From: SZUA-430 sp040080835
Lineage (GTDB): Bacteria > Pseudomonadota > Alphaproteobacteria > Micropepsales > Micropepsaceae
Direction of reading: 5' to 3'
Length of the DNA stretch: 64,000 nt
Assembly: GCA_040080835.1 (NCBI GenBank)
Contig: JBEBHP010000010.1
Location: 108,669-172,668, forward strand
The notes under the pieces are model-generated. The model was given only the letters and a program-made list of their open reading frames with translations, was not told the origin of the DNA and did no database searches. This document shows positions 52,613 to 61,859 of the stretch, piece by piece. A program made the position numbers and the translations under genes. Each line of letters begins with the position of its first letter. Positions within the stretch are counted from its first letter, which is position 1.

Positions 52613-53485
52613 ATGCTTTTTCGGATGACTTCAACTGCTGTGACCGCGGTGGCGACACTTGCGCTCGCGTTTTTCTTTCTGGCGTTTCCTGCATCACGCG
52701 TGGAGAACGCAAACGCGTATTTTCAGCAGACCAATATTCGCTCATCCGGTCTCGTGGGCACGAAGACGCTTGCGCTGACTTTCGATGACGGCCCATCTTC
52801 ATTCACCTCCGAACTTCTTGATGTCCTGGCGAAGAACAACGTGCACGCCACGTTTTTCCTGGTGGGCAACCGCGCGCGCCTGCATCCCGAAGCGCTTGCG
52901 CGCATGACCCGCGAAGGCCACGTGCTTGCCAATCATTCGTTCAGCCACGCGCAACTGGGACGAAGGTACGCCAACAATCCCGACCTGCTGGTCAAGCAGA
53001 TTGGCGGCACAAACGATGCCATCGCACCATTTGTCCGTTCCGGACAAGGCATGTATTTCCGGGCACCCTATGGCGTCTGGCGCAGCGTCCATGCGGCCGT
53101 GCTCAACGACAATCCTGTGCTGAAGAATTATGTCGGGCCGATCTATTGGGACATAGGTGGCCAGATTGCATTTGATGATGAAGGCAATGTGCGTTCTTCT
53201 GCAGACTGGGATTGCTGGGCGCACGAATGGAGCGCCGACAAGTGCGCGCACGGCTATTTGCGTGAAATCGCCCGAAAAAAGGGCGGCATCGTCTTGATGC
53301 ACGACATTCGCGAACGGTCAATCAGGATGGTCAACACGATGCTGCCGCAGCTGATTGCTGACGGCTACACGTTTGTGACTCTGGACGAGATCAAGTCGCT
53401 GGATCAGTTCAAGACGCCTTCGGGAGAGGATATTCCGGTTGCCGATGCGGGTGCGGTTCCAAACTCTGCGCTTCTTGCACAATAA
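52613..53485 (+). CDS. Polysaccharide deacetylase (NodB/CE4 family)
   Basis: 290 residues with a signal peptide or anchor (about 6-27). The CE4 motifs are LALTFDDGPSS (catalytic Asp and metal Asp), HVLANHSFSHAQ (metal His pair) and FRAPYG. KGGIVLMHDIRE holds the last catalytic His. It removes acetyl groups from a glycan such as peptidoglycan or chitin-type polymers in the envelope. The Cys-rich protein gene follows 65 bases later. Confidence 0.93.
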   Translation: MLFRMTSTAVTAVATLALAFFFLAFPASRVENANAYFQQTNIRSSGLVGTKTLALTFDDGPSSFTSELLDVLAKNNVHATFFLVGNRARLHPEALARMTREGHVLANHSFSHAQLGRRYANNPDLLVKQIGGTNDAIAPFVRSGQGMYFRAPYGVWRSVHAAVLNDNPVLKNYVGPIYWDIGGQIAFDDEGNVRSSADWDCWAHEWSADKCAHGYLREIARKKGGIVLMHDIRERSIRMVNTMLPQLIADGYTFVTLDEIKSLDQFKTPSGEDIPVADAGAVPNSALLAQ

Positions 53486-53550
53486 TCGATTGTAAGCTCC
53501 CGCCAAACCGACATACTTCGGCATTGCTTCCACAACATGTGGGTTCAGCC

Positions 53551-54159
53551 ATGCCTCATCGGTCTCTGCCTGCATTCTGGTCAATTGCCATCTTGGTGCT
53601 TGGATCGGCAATGCCACCCGCTGCACAAGCATGCGCGTGCTGTTCAGATCCGGGCCAGCGTTCCGAATTGACGCAGAATTTTGACGAATATACCCGCGGG
53701 GAACTCTTCAACATCCAGTTTTCCGGCACAGCGCGGCTTTTCTCCGACCCCGGATTCCCGGAATCGGTGGAAGGTGTGCAGGATCCACTCGACCAGGACT
53801 ACAAATTGAATGTGGTCCGCAAGCCGAAGGAATGGGCCTTCGAGTTTGTTGATGCGAAAGGGCGCACTGGAACCGTTTTGTTTCCCTTGCCAAAAAGGTT
53901 CACGCAATTTGACGTTGATCCACACGGTTTGGCACAGCCTGCTTCGCCGAACGGGCCATCGCTTTACAAGGAATGGCGCGTGCACGGTCTCGCCAAACTC
54001 GGTGGAATCCTGTCCAAGGAAGGCAACTGGGCGCACGCCCGGCTGGTATTTCAGGGACAAGGCAACAGTTGCACGTCTGCGATGAGCTTTGAAAGCTGGA
54101 CGCTTTCTGTCCTTGGCAAGAACATCAAGTTCCGGTTTCTGGGAACGACCAAGCGCTAA
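53551..54159 (+). CDS. Secreted Cys-rich N-terminal protein of unknown function
   Basis: 202 residues from ATG 53551; the TTG at 53524 in the same frame is weaker. A signal peptide ends near PPAAQA, and the mature protein starts CACCSDPGQR, four residues holding three cysteines. The rest is a beta-rich domain without clear family marks (YKLNVVRKPKEWAFEFVDAKG, GNSCTSAMSFESW). The CxCC start recalls metal-binding or lipidated N-termini, but it lacks a lipobox. Function unknown. Confidence 0.68.
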   Translation: MPHRSLPAFWSIAILVLGSAMPPAAQACACCSDPGQRSELTQNFDEYTRGELFNIQFSGTARLFSDPGFPESVEGVQDPLDQDYKLNVVRKPKEWAFEFVDAKGRTGTVLFPLPKRFTQFDVDPHGLAQPASPNGPSLYKEWRVHGLAKLGGILSKEGNWAHARLVFQGQGNSCTSAMSFESWTLSVLGKNIKFRFLGTTKR

Positions 54160-54162
54160 ACG

Positions 54163-54190
54163 CAAAAGAGGCGCTACACGAGCGCCTCTT
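54163..54190. terminator. Two-way terminator
   Basis: AGAGGCGCT-ACACG-AGCGCCTCT is a 9-bp stem between convergent genes. The minus strand reads into TTTGCG, the plus strand into TCGCC. Confidence 0.7.
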
Positions 54191-54210
54191 CGCCTGTTAG
54201 ATCGGCCAGC

Positions 54211-55578
54211 TTACTTTGCGTCCAGTTTCACTGCGGTGTGCGTGCTTGCACCATTCGCGGTCACAACGAACAACAGCACGCTGTCGCGCTTTTGCGACCT
54301 GGCCTTTTCAAGCGCCAGGTTCACATCAGTCATCGAAGTCACATCCACACTTCCAACGGCGACGATCCGGTCACCCGGGTTCAATCCTCTCGCTGCAGCA
54401 TCGCTTGCCGGATCAATTCCCATGACAAGTACACCGCGGGCGTCGTCGGCCAGGTGAAAATCCTTACGAACAGTGTCAGTGATCGACTGAAGCGCCAGTC
54501 CCATCGAAGTCAGCCTGGTGCCGTCGGTCGGCAGAATTGTCTCTGCGGTCAGATCACGCTTTGCTGCTGTTACCTTGATCTTGGTCCTGGCCCCGTCGCG
54601 CCACAGGGTGAAGGTTGCTGTCTGACCCACCACAAGCGCCGCGATCTTGCGGGCGAGTTCGCGGTTGTCCTTCACCGCGTCACCGTTGATCTCGAGGATC
54701 ACATCGCCGCGCCTGATGCCCGCTTTCGCGGCAGGGCTTCCTTCAATGACGCCTGTGACGAGCGCACCATTCGAATTGGGCAGTCCAACGGCCTTTGCTG
54801 TTTCGTCGCTTAGACTTTCGATCTGAACGCCCAGGTAGCCGCGGGTAACCGCACGCCCGGCCTTCAGATCTTCAACCACACGCATGATTGTTGAAGACGG
54901 AATGGCAAAGCCAATGCCACTGCCTGGCCTGCCCATGGAATTCATGCCGATCACGCGGCCATTGGAGTCGAATGTCGGTCCGCCAGAATTTCCGGGATTG
55001 ATTGCCGCATCAAGCTGCAGATAGTCCGTGAATTGGCCACTGCCGATCTCGTCACGCCCACGGGCCGACAGGATGCCTGCTGTCACTGTTCCATTGAGTC
55101 CGAACGGGTTGCCGACGGCGAGCACGAGATCGCCCACCCGAACACGCTTGTCGTCATCAAACTTCAGACTTGGGAATGAGTTCGGCGCATCAACCTTCAA
55201 CAGGGCGATGTCTGTTGCTTCATCGCGCCCGATCAGCCGCCCCTTGAACTTGGAACCGTCAGCGAAACGCACTTCAGCTTCGTTGGTGCCCGACATGACA
55301 TGGTTGTTGGTGACAATGTAGCCCGACGGATCGATGACAAAGCCAGATCCCAGCCCCTTGGTTGTTGTCAGGCTGACAACTGCCGGCGAAACCCGGTCTA
55401 CGATGTCAGCCCAGCTGGACAGGGATACCGCCGATGTTGCGACAAGCGCTGGCATGCCAGAAATACTGGCAGTCGGCGCTGGCTTGGCAGAAGCCAATCC
55501 TGCAGCAGTCATGCCGATCAGCGCTGCCCAGCCAAATACTCGTACAGCAGCGCGTAAGCCTGATGAACTCAGAGGCAT
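54211..55578 (-). CDS. HtrA/Deg-family serine protease with PDZ domains
   Basis: 455 residues with a signal peptide (about 1-31). The trypsin-like domain has the His in IVTNNHVMSG, the Asp in EATDIALLKVD, and the Ser in AAINPGNSGGPTFDS. Two PDZ domains follow (RGYLGVQIESL... and the C-terminal GVLVMGIDPASDAAARGLNPGDRIVAVG). This is a periplasmic protease/chaperone of the DegQ/DegP type. It stands alone with its own terminator. Confidence 0.94.
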   Translation of the reverse strand: MPLSSSGLRAAVRVFGWAALIGMTAAGLASAKPAPTASISGMPALVATSAVSLSSWADIVDRVSPAVVSLTTTKGLGSGFVIDPSGYIVTNNHVMSGTNEAEVRFADGSKFKGRLIGRDEATDIALLKVDAPNSFPSLKFDDDKRVRVGDLVLAVGNPFGLNGTVTAGILSARGRDEIGSGQFTDYLQLDAAINPGNSGGPTFDSNGRVIGMNSMGRPGSGIGFAIPSSTIMRVVEDLKAGRAVTRGYLGVQIESLSDETAKAVGLPNSNGALVTGVIEGSPAAKAGIRRGDVILEINGDAVKDNRELARKIAALVVGQTATFTLWRDGARTKIKVTAAKRDLTAETILPTDGTRLTSMGLALQSITDTVRKDFHLADDARGVLVMGIDPASDAAARGLNPGDRIVAVGSVDVTSMTDVNLALEKARSQKRDSVLLFVVTANGASTHTAVKLDAK

Positions 55579-55875
55579 TTATCTTCCCCAAAAAGAACCC
55601 TTGAAGCGCCCGACCCAAGAAGGCGCGAAGTGTGCATTGTAACCTGTCCGGTTCGAGCTGAGTAGGCAGTTCACACACTGCAGACCCGGGAAGTGATGAA
55701 GCCAACGTCATCAACCACGCTTGACTTGAGGAAACACACAACCCATAGGGGAGTGCGATCACAGCACCTCGCGGAGAAGTCGCCTCCTTTCACAGGCCCG
55801 CGAGCAACTCCGTGAATTGCGTGCAAACTTTATACTGTCCCCTTATTGCTGCAACAAGTGCCCTGGAGACCGTGA

Positions 55876-56670
55876 ATGGCCGTCGTCCTGATGCCGATCC
55901 CAGCCAGTGATTTTGATCCAACAGAAACTGGCGTTCCATGGAAAGTGCTCACCGGTCTTGGGCACGACATTGTATTCGCGACACCGAAGGGCGGTCGCGC
56001 AGCAGCGGATCCGATGATGGTGACCGGACGGGGTTTGGGTTTATTGAGTGGAATGTTGAGCGCCGACCGGGCGGGTCGGGAGGCTTATGACGCCATGCGC
56101 AACAGCCCGGGCTTTGCAACGCCGATGTCGTGGGAGGAAATTCAACCTGGTCGCTACGACGGGCTCATCCTGCCGGGAGGACATGCGAAAGGCATTCGGC
56201 AGTATCTTGAATCCGGTCAATTGCAGTCCGTGGTGCGCACTTTTTTCGAAGCTTCAAAGCCCGTAGGTGCCATCTGTCATGGCGTGGTGCTGGCAGCGCG
56301 CGCAAAGCGGGCTGATGCCCGCTCTGTGCTGTACGGACACAAGACGACGGCCCTGACGCGTGTGATGGAACTGTCGGCATGGCAGCTCACCCGGATATTT
56401 CTCGGTGACTATTACCGGACGTACCCTGTGACAGTGGAGGAAGAGGTTCGTTCGGTGCTGGCGCGCCCGACAGATTTTGTTGCGGGGCCCATCTCCCTGT
56501 CGCGTGACAGTGACGCCAATCCGAACGCCGGATTTGTGGTGCGCGACGGCTATTATGTGTCGGCTCGATGGCCGGGGGATGCCCACCGCTTTGCGCACAC
56601 GATGGACGACCTGCTTCGCGAGCGATCCAACCAATCACCGGCTGACAGCTTGTCGGCCAAGAAGGTATAG
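55876..56670 (+). CDS. DJ-1/PfpI family (type 1 glutamine amidotransferase-like) protein
   Basis: 264 residues. The fold is shown by GLILPGGHAKGIRQYLESG and the nucleophile elbow VGAICHGVVLAAR, with cysteine in a C-H dyad. MAVVLMPIPASDFDPTETGVPWKVL opens the domain. Members include deglycases, chaperones and proteases; the dyad is intact but a function is not assigned. GGAG lies about 10 bases upstream. Confidence 0.87.
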   Translation: MAVVLMPIPASDFDPTETGVPWKVLTGLGHDIVFATPKGGRAAADPMMVTGRGLGLLSGMLSADRAGREAYDAMRNSPGFATPMSWEEIQPGRYDGLILPGGHAKGIRQYLESGQLQSVVRTFFEASKPVGAICHGVVLAARAKRADARSVLYGHKTTALTRVMELSAWQLTRIFLGDYYRTYPVTVEEEVRSVLARPTDFVAGPISLSRDSDANPNAGFVVRDGYYVSARWPGDAHRFAHTMDDLLRERSNQSPADSLSAKKV

Positions 56671-56728
56671 AATCCCGGCATCCATCCTTTGGTGGCGCCA
56701 TTCGCATCGTGGGTGAGAGACGCCGGCT

Positions 56729-57241
56729 TCACAGTGTGGATGGAGAGCTTGTTCGGGCAGGATCGCCTTCCGGGTCAACCCGGTCAATGCGCGCTGCGTA
56801 GCAGCCACGCCTTGCGAAATGCGCGTGCAGAAAGCTGACTTCGGGAATCGCGAGCAATTTGCCAATCAACTCTTCGAGCTTCCGGCCCTCGACGACATCT
56901 GCATCGACCATCATTCCGGCATTGTCGAAGGCGCGCAGCGAAATCAACCGCGCGCGCAAACATTCTGGAATCTCACCGACCTGGTCATAAGATCGTTCGG
57001 CCCCTTCACGAACATAGATCGCATGACTTGACCGATAGGGAGAGTCCACCGGCAGGTGCACATAGTTCAACAGCAATACGTTTTCGCCGGGATCAACATC
57101 CCGCAATTCCACGCGATCGGGGAAACCTGGATTTTCGTCTGCGACGTATCGCTTCACGCCGCGCGCTGCCAGTTCTCCCTCTGCAAGCCCAAACAGTTCC
57201 CTGAACGGCGTAGGGTCAAGTCCTGTGATGCGAAAAGACAT
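56729..57241 (-). CDS. DUF1203 family protein
   Basis: 170 residues, the usual length of DUF1203. Characteristic stretches are MSFRITGLDPTPFRELFGL, ADENPGFPDRVELRD, GENVLLLNYVHLPVDSPYRSSHAIYVRE and SFLHAHFARRGCYAARID. It is cytosolic and has no established function. It is convergent with the PfpI-like gene. Confidence 0.9.
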   Translation of the reverse strand: MSFRITGLDPTPFRELFGLAEGELAARGVKRYVADENPGFPDRVELRDVDPGENVLLLNYVHLPVDSPYRSSHAIYVREGAERSYDQVGEIPECLRARLISLRAFDNAGMMVDADVVEGRKLEELIGKLLAIPEVSFLHAHFARRGCYAARIDRVDPEGDPARTSSPSTL

Positions 57242-57344
57242 TGGGCTCTCCTTGATGAGGAAGACGTTCTATTCGCCCGCGAACTCAAGTGCTTCCCGAT
57301 TCATGCCGTCAAACTGAACTGCGCTCCGACGAGTCCTGACAGGC

Positions 57345-58346
57345 CTAGATCTCAAGACATATCTTGCCGAAATGCTTTTGCGCGCGCTGATGTGCGAACG
57401 CGCCCGAGATATCATCCAACGGGAAGCGGGAGTCTATGACCGGTTTGATTCCATTGGCTTCGATCGCCGCGATCATGTCTTCCTGGTCCTCGCGCGACCC
57501 CACTGTGATCCCGCGCACTGCAACGCTCTTGCTCATTTGGAGCGCGGTCATCACTTCGCCTGCCCATCCTGTCAGGACGCCGATCAGTGATATGTGTCCA
57601 CCAATTCGACAGGCGGTGATCGACTGGTTCAGGGTTCCGGGTCCACCCACTTCGATCACTGCGTCAACGCCTCTGCCGGAGATCTCTGCGGCTGTGCGTC
57701 CCCACGTGGGGTCCGACTTGTAGTTGATGACGTGATCTGCTCCCAACTTCTTCAACCGCTCGAGCTTTTCTTCTGACGATGATGTCGAAATGACTGTAGC
57801 CCCCGCGGCCTTTGCAATCTGCAGGGCGAAGATTGATACGCCGCCTGTGCCCTGCGTCAGGACGACGTCGCCTGGCTTGAGATGTGCATCGACCATCAGT
57901 GATCGCCATGCTGTCAGTGCTGCACATGGCAGCGTCGCTGCTTCCAGCAATGACCAGCCCTTGGGCAATCGCGTGAATGCCGTCGCCGGCATTGCAACGA
58001 GCTCTGCGCCAAAACCATCGGCGTGGTCGCCTGGTACACCTGCAAGACGTTCGATCGTTGGGCGTCCGGCAGCCCAGTTCGGGAAGAATGTCGAAAGGAC
58101 ATGGTCTCCGGTCTTGAACGATTTCACTCCCTCGCCGACGGCAACGACTTCGCCCGCGCCGTCAGACATCGGTATCCGACCGTCGGCGACAGGGATCATT
58201 CCATACACGACAGCGAGGTCGTGAAAGTTCAGCGAGCTGGCGCGGACGCGCACGAGGATTTGCCCGGCGGCGGGCTTGGGGTCCGCCCTCGTGTCGACGG
58301 TGAGCTTGTCTGGCGCCCCTTGGGATCTTACCGCTGCTGCTTTCAT
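57345..58346 (-). CDS. Quinone-oxidoreductase-like zinc-independent MDR alcohol dehydrogenase
   Basis: 333 residues from ATG 58346 (MKAAAVRSQGAPD), with AGGA upstream. The medium-chain reductase fold is shown by VRVRASSLNFHDLAVVYG, DGAGEVVAVGEGV and the Rossmann loop LTQGTGGVSIFALQIAKAAGATVISTSSS. The zinc ligands of true alcohol dehydrogenases are mostly absent (SLNFHD), so it is nearer to quinone or enoyl reductases. NADPH use is likely from the loop SSSEEKL. Neighbours give no pathway. Confidence 0.9.
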   Translation of the reverse strand: MKAAAVRSQGAPDKLTVDTRADPKPAAGQILVRVRASSLNFHDLAVVYGMIPVADGRIPMSDGAGEVVAVGEGVKSFKTGDHVLSTFFPNWAAGRPTIERLAGVPGDHADGFGAELVAMPATAFTRLPKGWSLLEAATLPCAALTAWRSLMVDAHLKPGDVVLTQGTGGVSIFALQIAKAAGATVISTSSSEEKLERLKKLGADHVINYKSDPTWGRTAAEISGRGVDAVIEVGGPGTLNQSITACRIGGHISLIGVLTGWAGEVMTALQMSKSVAVRGITVGSREDQEDMIAAIEANGIKPVIDSRFPLDDISGAFAHQRAQKHFGKICLEI

Positions 58347-58528
58347 GGTGTTCGTCCTGCCATTGTCCAATGTTGAATGGTCAATGTGTTAGACACTTTT
58401 TATGGACGGTGCCAGCTTGCATAAGGTCGGTGACCGCTGGCGATCAAGCCGCGCGCAGGCAATTGCGCCCAGATCCAAAGGCAAGCGCGGTGACGATCTG
58501 TGACGCACAAACTTGATAAACTTGAAAC

Positions 58529-60205
58529 TCAGCGTGCGGGCGCTGGAGCCGGCCTCACTACGGATGCAGCTTTTGGCACCATCTGGCCAAGGAGATACCC
58601 GCGCACATCGATGTCCGGCGGTGTCGGAACGCCCTTTCCGGGTCCGGGTCCTGCCTTCAGTTCTGCGAGCGTGAAATCCATGCGCGCGTCATAGGTCCGG
58701 TCCAGCTGGTTGCGCAACGGCTGTTCGGCTGAATACCATTCAGCCTTTTCTGATCCATCCCGGCAGGTCGAAAGTTCGATGGCCTGGCTTGCGCCCCATC
58801 TGCGTTCCACACAGTGGTATGGGTCAAAGGACAACAGGTACATGCGCTTGCGCACCTCTTCGTAGCCAAGCGGCAGCGGTGTTCCGTTCGAGCGAAGATA
58901 CGTCGTCGTGCACTGAGCAGCCTCCTGGTCATAGGCGGCCAGCAGTTCTGCAGGCAGTTTGTTACCCTGATAGTGTATGCGCTTGTCTCCGGCTGCGTGC
59001 CATTCCACGAAACGCTGAACCTGGTCACGCAATTCCTTGAAAGACGTCTTCAGCCGCGCATCGCGAGAAGGTGTAGAGAATTCTTCCCATTCGCCCTCGG
59101 TTCCATAGATGTTTGGCGGAAGTCGCGACGGTTGCGACTTGTTCTGCGTGCCGGCCCGTATTGCCAGATCAACGGCCTCGGCGCGATAGCGAATATCCTC
59201 ACAGTTCGCACGCACCATGTTGCGCACTTCCTGAATGGGCTCAAATGCGAGCGATCCGCCACCCATTTTCGCGCGAACATAGTCATAGTAATCGACGCCC
59301 TGGCCATCGAGCATGAATGCGCCGCTTGCCCACTCGCGGTCGGCCGGACGAGAAACGTTTCCGAAGAACTGTTCCGTCGAGTAGTCCTTGAGGCTGGCAT
59401 TCTTGACGAATTCAATATGTCCACCCACCAGCGTTCCATCTGGTGTCGCTACAGCTCCTACCAAGCGCACCGGACGCCAGTTCTTGAAGCCCGCGCCCAT
59501 TCCGGGTGACGAGCGGACGAACTTCTTTCCGTAGGTCCCGCGCGTCAGCGAATTGTCCGGATGCGCATCCATGAACAGAACTCGGCCGTCGTCTTCGATC
59601 TTGTAGACAATCGCCAGATGGCCGTTCGGATCATACAGCACGGCACCCGGCTTCATCGACTTTCGGTCGACACGGATCGGGTAGAGGTCGGTGTCTTCCA
59701 TATCCGGGTGCAATCGGTACATCGCTGAAGAGATGACGTCGCGAAGCTGGGACAGAAGAGCTGGACCGGTAGTCGAATTCGTCAATACGTCCCGGCGGGA
59801 CGAAATGGAGTTTCCGCTTGCGGTGTAGCGTATATCGCTTGTGCGACCTCGCGGGCTTACGGACGAGATGTAAGAGAAGGGCAGTCCCCTTTTCCAGGCG
59901 AAGTAGGCGCGCAGGAAGTATGGGAGGTCGGCGCAGTCCGAGCTGAAGTAGACTCCTGGTGGGTCGGTTCTGGCGAATGGGTTGGCAGCACTTTTCAGGC
60001 AACGGTCGATCGAACCGCAGCGCGCGTTTCCAAGTCGCTGAATGAATTCGGAATAGTCGCGCTCGTCTGCGTCACTCCAGGCGTCGTGCATGACGCGGAT
60101 GGACTGGCTCGCGTTTTGTGCGAAGGCATTGGAACCGCAAACGATTGTCAGCAAACACAGGCCCACCAGCCGGCTAAGCAGCCGGACTTTCGAATCGTGG
60201 CGCAC
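58529..60205 (-). CDS. Secreted protein with a possible NlpC/P60-like or CHAP-like cysteine-hydrolase domain
   Basis: 558 residues with a GTG start at 60205 and GGGGGA before it. Signal peptide 1-29 (GSNAFA-QN). The N-terminal third shows a Cys-His-Asp order: DCADLPYFLRAYFAWKRGLPFSY (Cys91), GAVLYDPNGHLAIVYKIED (His196) and VLFMDAHPD (Asp213). That spacing fits papain-like NlpC/P60 or CHAP hydrolases. The remaining 330 residues carry several cysteines (RANCEDI, QCTTTY, YHCVERRW, STCRDG) and are not recognised. An envelope or extracellular hydrolase is likely, not proved. Confidence 0.7.
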   Translation of the reverse strand: MRHDSKVRLLSRLVGLCLLTIVCGSNAFAQNASQSIRVMHDAWSDADERDYSEFIQRLGNARCGSIDRCLKSAANPFARTDPPGVYFSSDCADLPYFLRAYFAWKRGLPFSYISSVSPRGRTSDIRYTASGNSISSRRDVLTNSTTGPALLSQLRDVISSAMYRLHPDMEDTDLYPIRVDRKSMKPGAVLYDPNGHLAIVYKIEDDGRVLFMDAHPDNSLTRGTYGKKFVRSSPGMGAGFKNWRPVRLVGAVATPDGTLVGGHIEFVKNASLKDYSTEQFFGNVSRPADREWASGAFMLDGQGVDYYDYVRAKMGGGSLAFEPIQEVRNMVRANCEDIRYRAEAVDLAIRAGTQNKSQPSRLPPNIYGTEGEWEEFSTPSRDARLKTSFKELRDQVQRFVEWHAAGDKRIHYQGNKLPAELLAAYDQEAAQCTTTYLRSNGTPLPLGYEEVRKRMYLLSFDPYHCVERRWGASQAIELSTCRDGSEKAEWYSAEQPLRNQLDRTYDARMDFTLAELKAGPGPGKGVPTPPDIDVRGYLLGQMVPKAASVVRPAPAPAR

Positions 60206-60459
60206 AATTTCCCCCTACGGGTTCCCCTACCCTTGGTTGAGGAAGCTAAGCTTCCGGACCGGTGCGTCAATCGGAAGGAGAGTTCTGTGGCCAAAGTTCG
60301 GGGAAGGGTTGCGTTTCAGCCACATTTTTGTGATCTACTGGGCCTTAACCCTGCCTGTGCTTGACTAGTAGCAGGTTCGCACTATATGGGTGTGCATGAT
60401 ACCGAAAGGACAAGGTCTTCGAGGTGGACTGCGCCGGGGCGACCCAGCGGGAGAGTGGT

Positions 60460-60846
60460 GTGACAACTACCGAAGTACATCTGAAGAAATTCCGGAAGGA
60501 ACTTCATAGCGGCATAGCCGCCATGGTGTTGCTGGCCCTTTTGGACCGCACAGGGGATGAAATGTACGGCTACCAGATCGCCAAGGAAATTGGTGCAAAA
60601 GCCGGAGGGGCGTCGTTCCTCAAGCAGGGCGCAATCTACCCCGTGCTGCGCTCTCTTCACGCCGCAGGCATGTTATCGAGCCGCGTGGAGGTGTCCGTTT
60701 CGGGACCGCCTCGGCGGTACTACACGATTTCCGCCGAAGGCCGCGAAGCGCTGCTAGCCTGGCGCGAGGTCTGGGGAGAGTTGCGCAGCTTTGTCGATGC
60801 GTTGATCGAGCAGGCGCCGGGCGAACGAGGTAGTGCCAATGGCTAA
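60460..60846 (+). CDS. PadR family transcriptional regulator
   Basis: 128 residues with a GTG start at 60460, preceded by GGGAG; the frame is open upstream to a GTG at 60424 without a ribosome site. The PadR winged helix is clear: FRKELHSGIAAMVLLALLDRTGDEMYGYQIAKEIG, GASFLKQGAIYPVLRSLHAAGMLSS, and GPPRRYYTISAEGREALL. It overlaps the next gene by 8 bases. PadR repressors often control the HAAS-type membrane protein encoded next. Confidence 0.93.
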   Translation: MTTTEVHLKKFRKELHSGIAAMVLLALLDRTGDEMYGYQIAKEIGAKAGGASFLKQGAIYPVLRSLHAAGMLSSRVEVSVSGPPRRYYTISAEGREALLAWREVWGELRSFVDALIEQAPGERGSANG

Positions 60847-61759
60847 TGTCTCGAGCGCACCGGTCACGCCGATCAGCATCAAATTGTATCTCGAAGCACT
60901 GAAGGCCTGTCTCAAGGGACAGCCACCCGCCCTCATTCTCGACGCTCTCGCAGATGCTGAAGAATATCTGCGCGCCGAGCACGCTGAATCCCAAGATGAA
61001 ACCGAACAGCAGATGCTGGTTCGGGTCGTTGAAACCTACGGAACGCCACAGGAAGTGGCTCAGGAGTACATCGCCATGGAACAAGCATCTGACAGCCCAT
61101 TTCCGTCACGAACAGATGACGACGCTGGCACAGAAAAAGGCCCTGGCCTTTTTGGTGTGCTGGTAGATCCGCGTGCCTATGGTGCGCTGATCTACATGCT
61201 GCTCTCCCTCGCAACGGGGATCTTCTATTTCACCTGGGCCGTCACAGGGCTCAGCCTGACGCTGGGTCTTGCGATCCTGATTATCGGCATCCCGTTCGCG
61301 TTGCTTTTCATCGGATCCATCCGTGTCATCAGCTGGGTTGAAGGACGCGTCGTGGAAGCTCTTCTTGGCGTTCGCATGCCGCGCCGACTTCCGACGCAGG
61401 AAACTGGCGGGACGATCTGGGAAAAGACAAAGCGCGTGCTGTCAGATGGCCGTACCTGGGGTTCACTGATGTACATGATCCTGCAGCTTCCGCTGGGCAT
61501 CATCTATTTCACAGCCGCCGTGACACTGGGTGTAACGTCTGGCGCCGTGATTGCCGGCGGGTTTTATGAGTTGAGCACGGGCAAGAATGTGGTTCGCATC
61601 GACTCCTATCCTGAACTCGACGCGCTGTTCAACACACCGCCAGGGCTGGTGCTTCTCATCATTGCGGGCATGATCGGCATCCTGTTCACGCTGCACCTGG
61701 CTCGTGTCATCGGGTACATCCACGGCAAGATTGCCGAGGCGCTGCTCGTACGCGCCTAA
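60839..61759 (+). CDS. HAAS-domain membrane sensor protein
   Basis: 306 residues from ATG 60839. Residues about 10-70 are the HAAS/DUF1700-like helical domain (KLYLEALKACLKGQPPALILDALADAEEYLR). A four-helix membrane 'Sensor' region follows twice: GALIYMLLSLATGIFYFTWAVTGLSLTLGLAI and GSLMYMILQLPLGIIYFTAAVTLG. PadR plus HAAS genes form a common regulator pair in which the membrane protein senses envelope or antimicrobial stress. The two genes overlap by 8 bases, so translation is coupled. Confidence 0.85.
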   Translation: MANVSSAPVTPISIKLYLEALKACLKGQPPALILDALADAEEYLRAEHAESQDETEQQMLVRVVETYGTPQEVAQEYIAMEQASDSPFPSRTDDDAGTEKGPGLFGVLVDPRAYGALIYMLLSLATGIFYFTWAVTGLSLTLGLAILIIGIPFALLFIGSIRVISWVEGRVVEALLGVRMPRRLPTQETGGTIWEKTKRVLSDGRTWGSLMYMILQLPLGIIYFTAAVTLGVTSGAVIAGGFYELSTGKNVVRIDSYPELDALFNTPPGLVLLIIAGMIGILFTLHLARVIGYIHGKIAEALLVRA

Positions 61760-61782
61760 GCGAAGCGCCATATATCGTGAAG

Positions 61783-61813
61783 AAGGGGCGGCCAGCGGCG
61801 GCCCCTTTTGTTT
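61783..61813 (+). terminator. Terminator after the HAAS gene
   Basis: AAGGGGC and GCCCCTT pair around an 11-base loop, followed by TTGTTTT on the plus strand. It separates the PadR-HAAS pair from ppk2. Confidence 0.7.
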
Positions 61814-61859
61814 TGAGCCGGAATGCTGTCCATTCGCCCAAACACTGACGGGGTACGAG

